NCBI GenBank assembly: GCA_900554545.1
Contig: USHW01000036.1
Location: 1-23,136 of the forward strand
Length of the DNA stretch: 23,136 bases
Reading direction: 5' to 3'
Source: an uncultured Prevotella sp.
GTDB taxonomy: Bacteria; Bacteroidota; Bacteroidia; Bacteroidales; Bacteroidaceae
Part shown: positions 23,086-23,136 of the stretch, piece after piece
Numbering within the stretch: position 1 is the first letter of the stretch
How the letters are laid out: every line of letters begins with the position of its first letter
Notes under the pieces: generated by a model
The model's input: only the letters and a program-made list of their open reading frames with translations
Databases searched by the model: none
Told to the model about the DNA's origin: nothing
Made by a program: the position numbers and the translations under genes

Positions 23086-23136
23086 TTAATTCCGCAACTA
23101 AGTGCATAGTTTGTTGTTAATCTTTTTTATAAGTCT
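23086..23136. other. Right-edge sequence without a recognisable gene
   Basis: All three leftward frames are interrupted by stops in these 51 bases and no promoter or repeat is evident. It may be decayed methyltransferase sequence or a junction with unrelated DNA. Confidence 0.3.

Overview
The window looks like chromosomal DNA from a Bacteroidales bacterium, most likely Prevotella or a close relative. The sequence evidence is the Bacteroidetes-type promoter -7 element (TAnnTTTG) before several genes, the near absence of Shine-Dalgarno sites (rpmA is the exception), a long SecA (over 1100 residues) with a C-terminal zinc motif, a FeoA-FeoB fusion, and a one-chain NfnA-NfnB fusion. Protein families were assigned by reading motifs, not by database search. 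The genus is an inference.

Layout. 1-940: the tail of an unrecognised gene, then a secreted alpha/beta hydrolase. A strong two-way terminator (978-1014) separates these from a leftward envelope block: an outer-membrane barrel protein, lptC and a ppiD-like membrane-anchored chaperone (5297 down to 1042). 5298-5781 is non-coding and holds the block's promoter and a 22-bp-period repeat array. 5782-11945 runs rightward: a DUF4105 membrane protein, an alkaline-phosphatase-fold protein that has lost its catalytic residues, and secA. A large hairpin made of heptamer repeats follows secA, then an orphan ABC ATPase with its terminator, a second 22-bp array, and feoAB. 15721-17953 is translational: rplU-rpmA with a canonical promoter and terminator, then serS. 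A second short-repeat hairpin leads into 18058-21562: nfnAB, a DUF486 membrane protein and a ttcA-like tRNA thiolase. A third 22-bp array, whose core is a perfect 17-bp hairpin, separates this from a leftward DNA-modification or defence cassette at the right edge: a DUF262-HNH nuclease whose start overlaps (ATGA) the end of a truncated EcoRI-family adenine methyltransferase.

Much of the coding content serves the cell envelope (LptC, OMP, PpiD, DUF4105, SecA), with iron uptake, electron bifurcation and translation genes between. The most unusual material is (1) three intergenic arrays sharing a 22-bp period and a GGCnTTTT/AAAAGGC core, (2) two intergenic hairpins built from 7-bp or 8-bp tandem repeats, (3) the phosphatase-fold pseudoenzyme beside secA, and (4) the decayed methyltransferase coupled to a DUF262-HNH nuclease.
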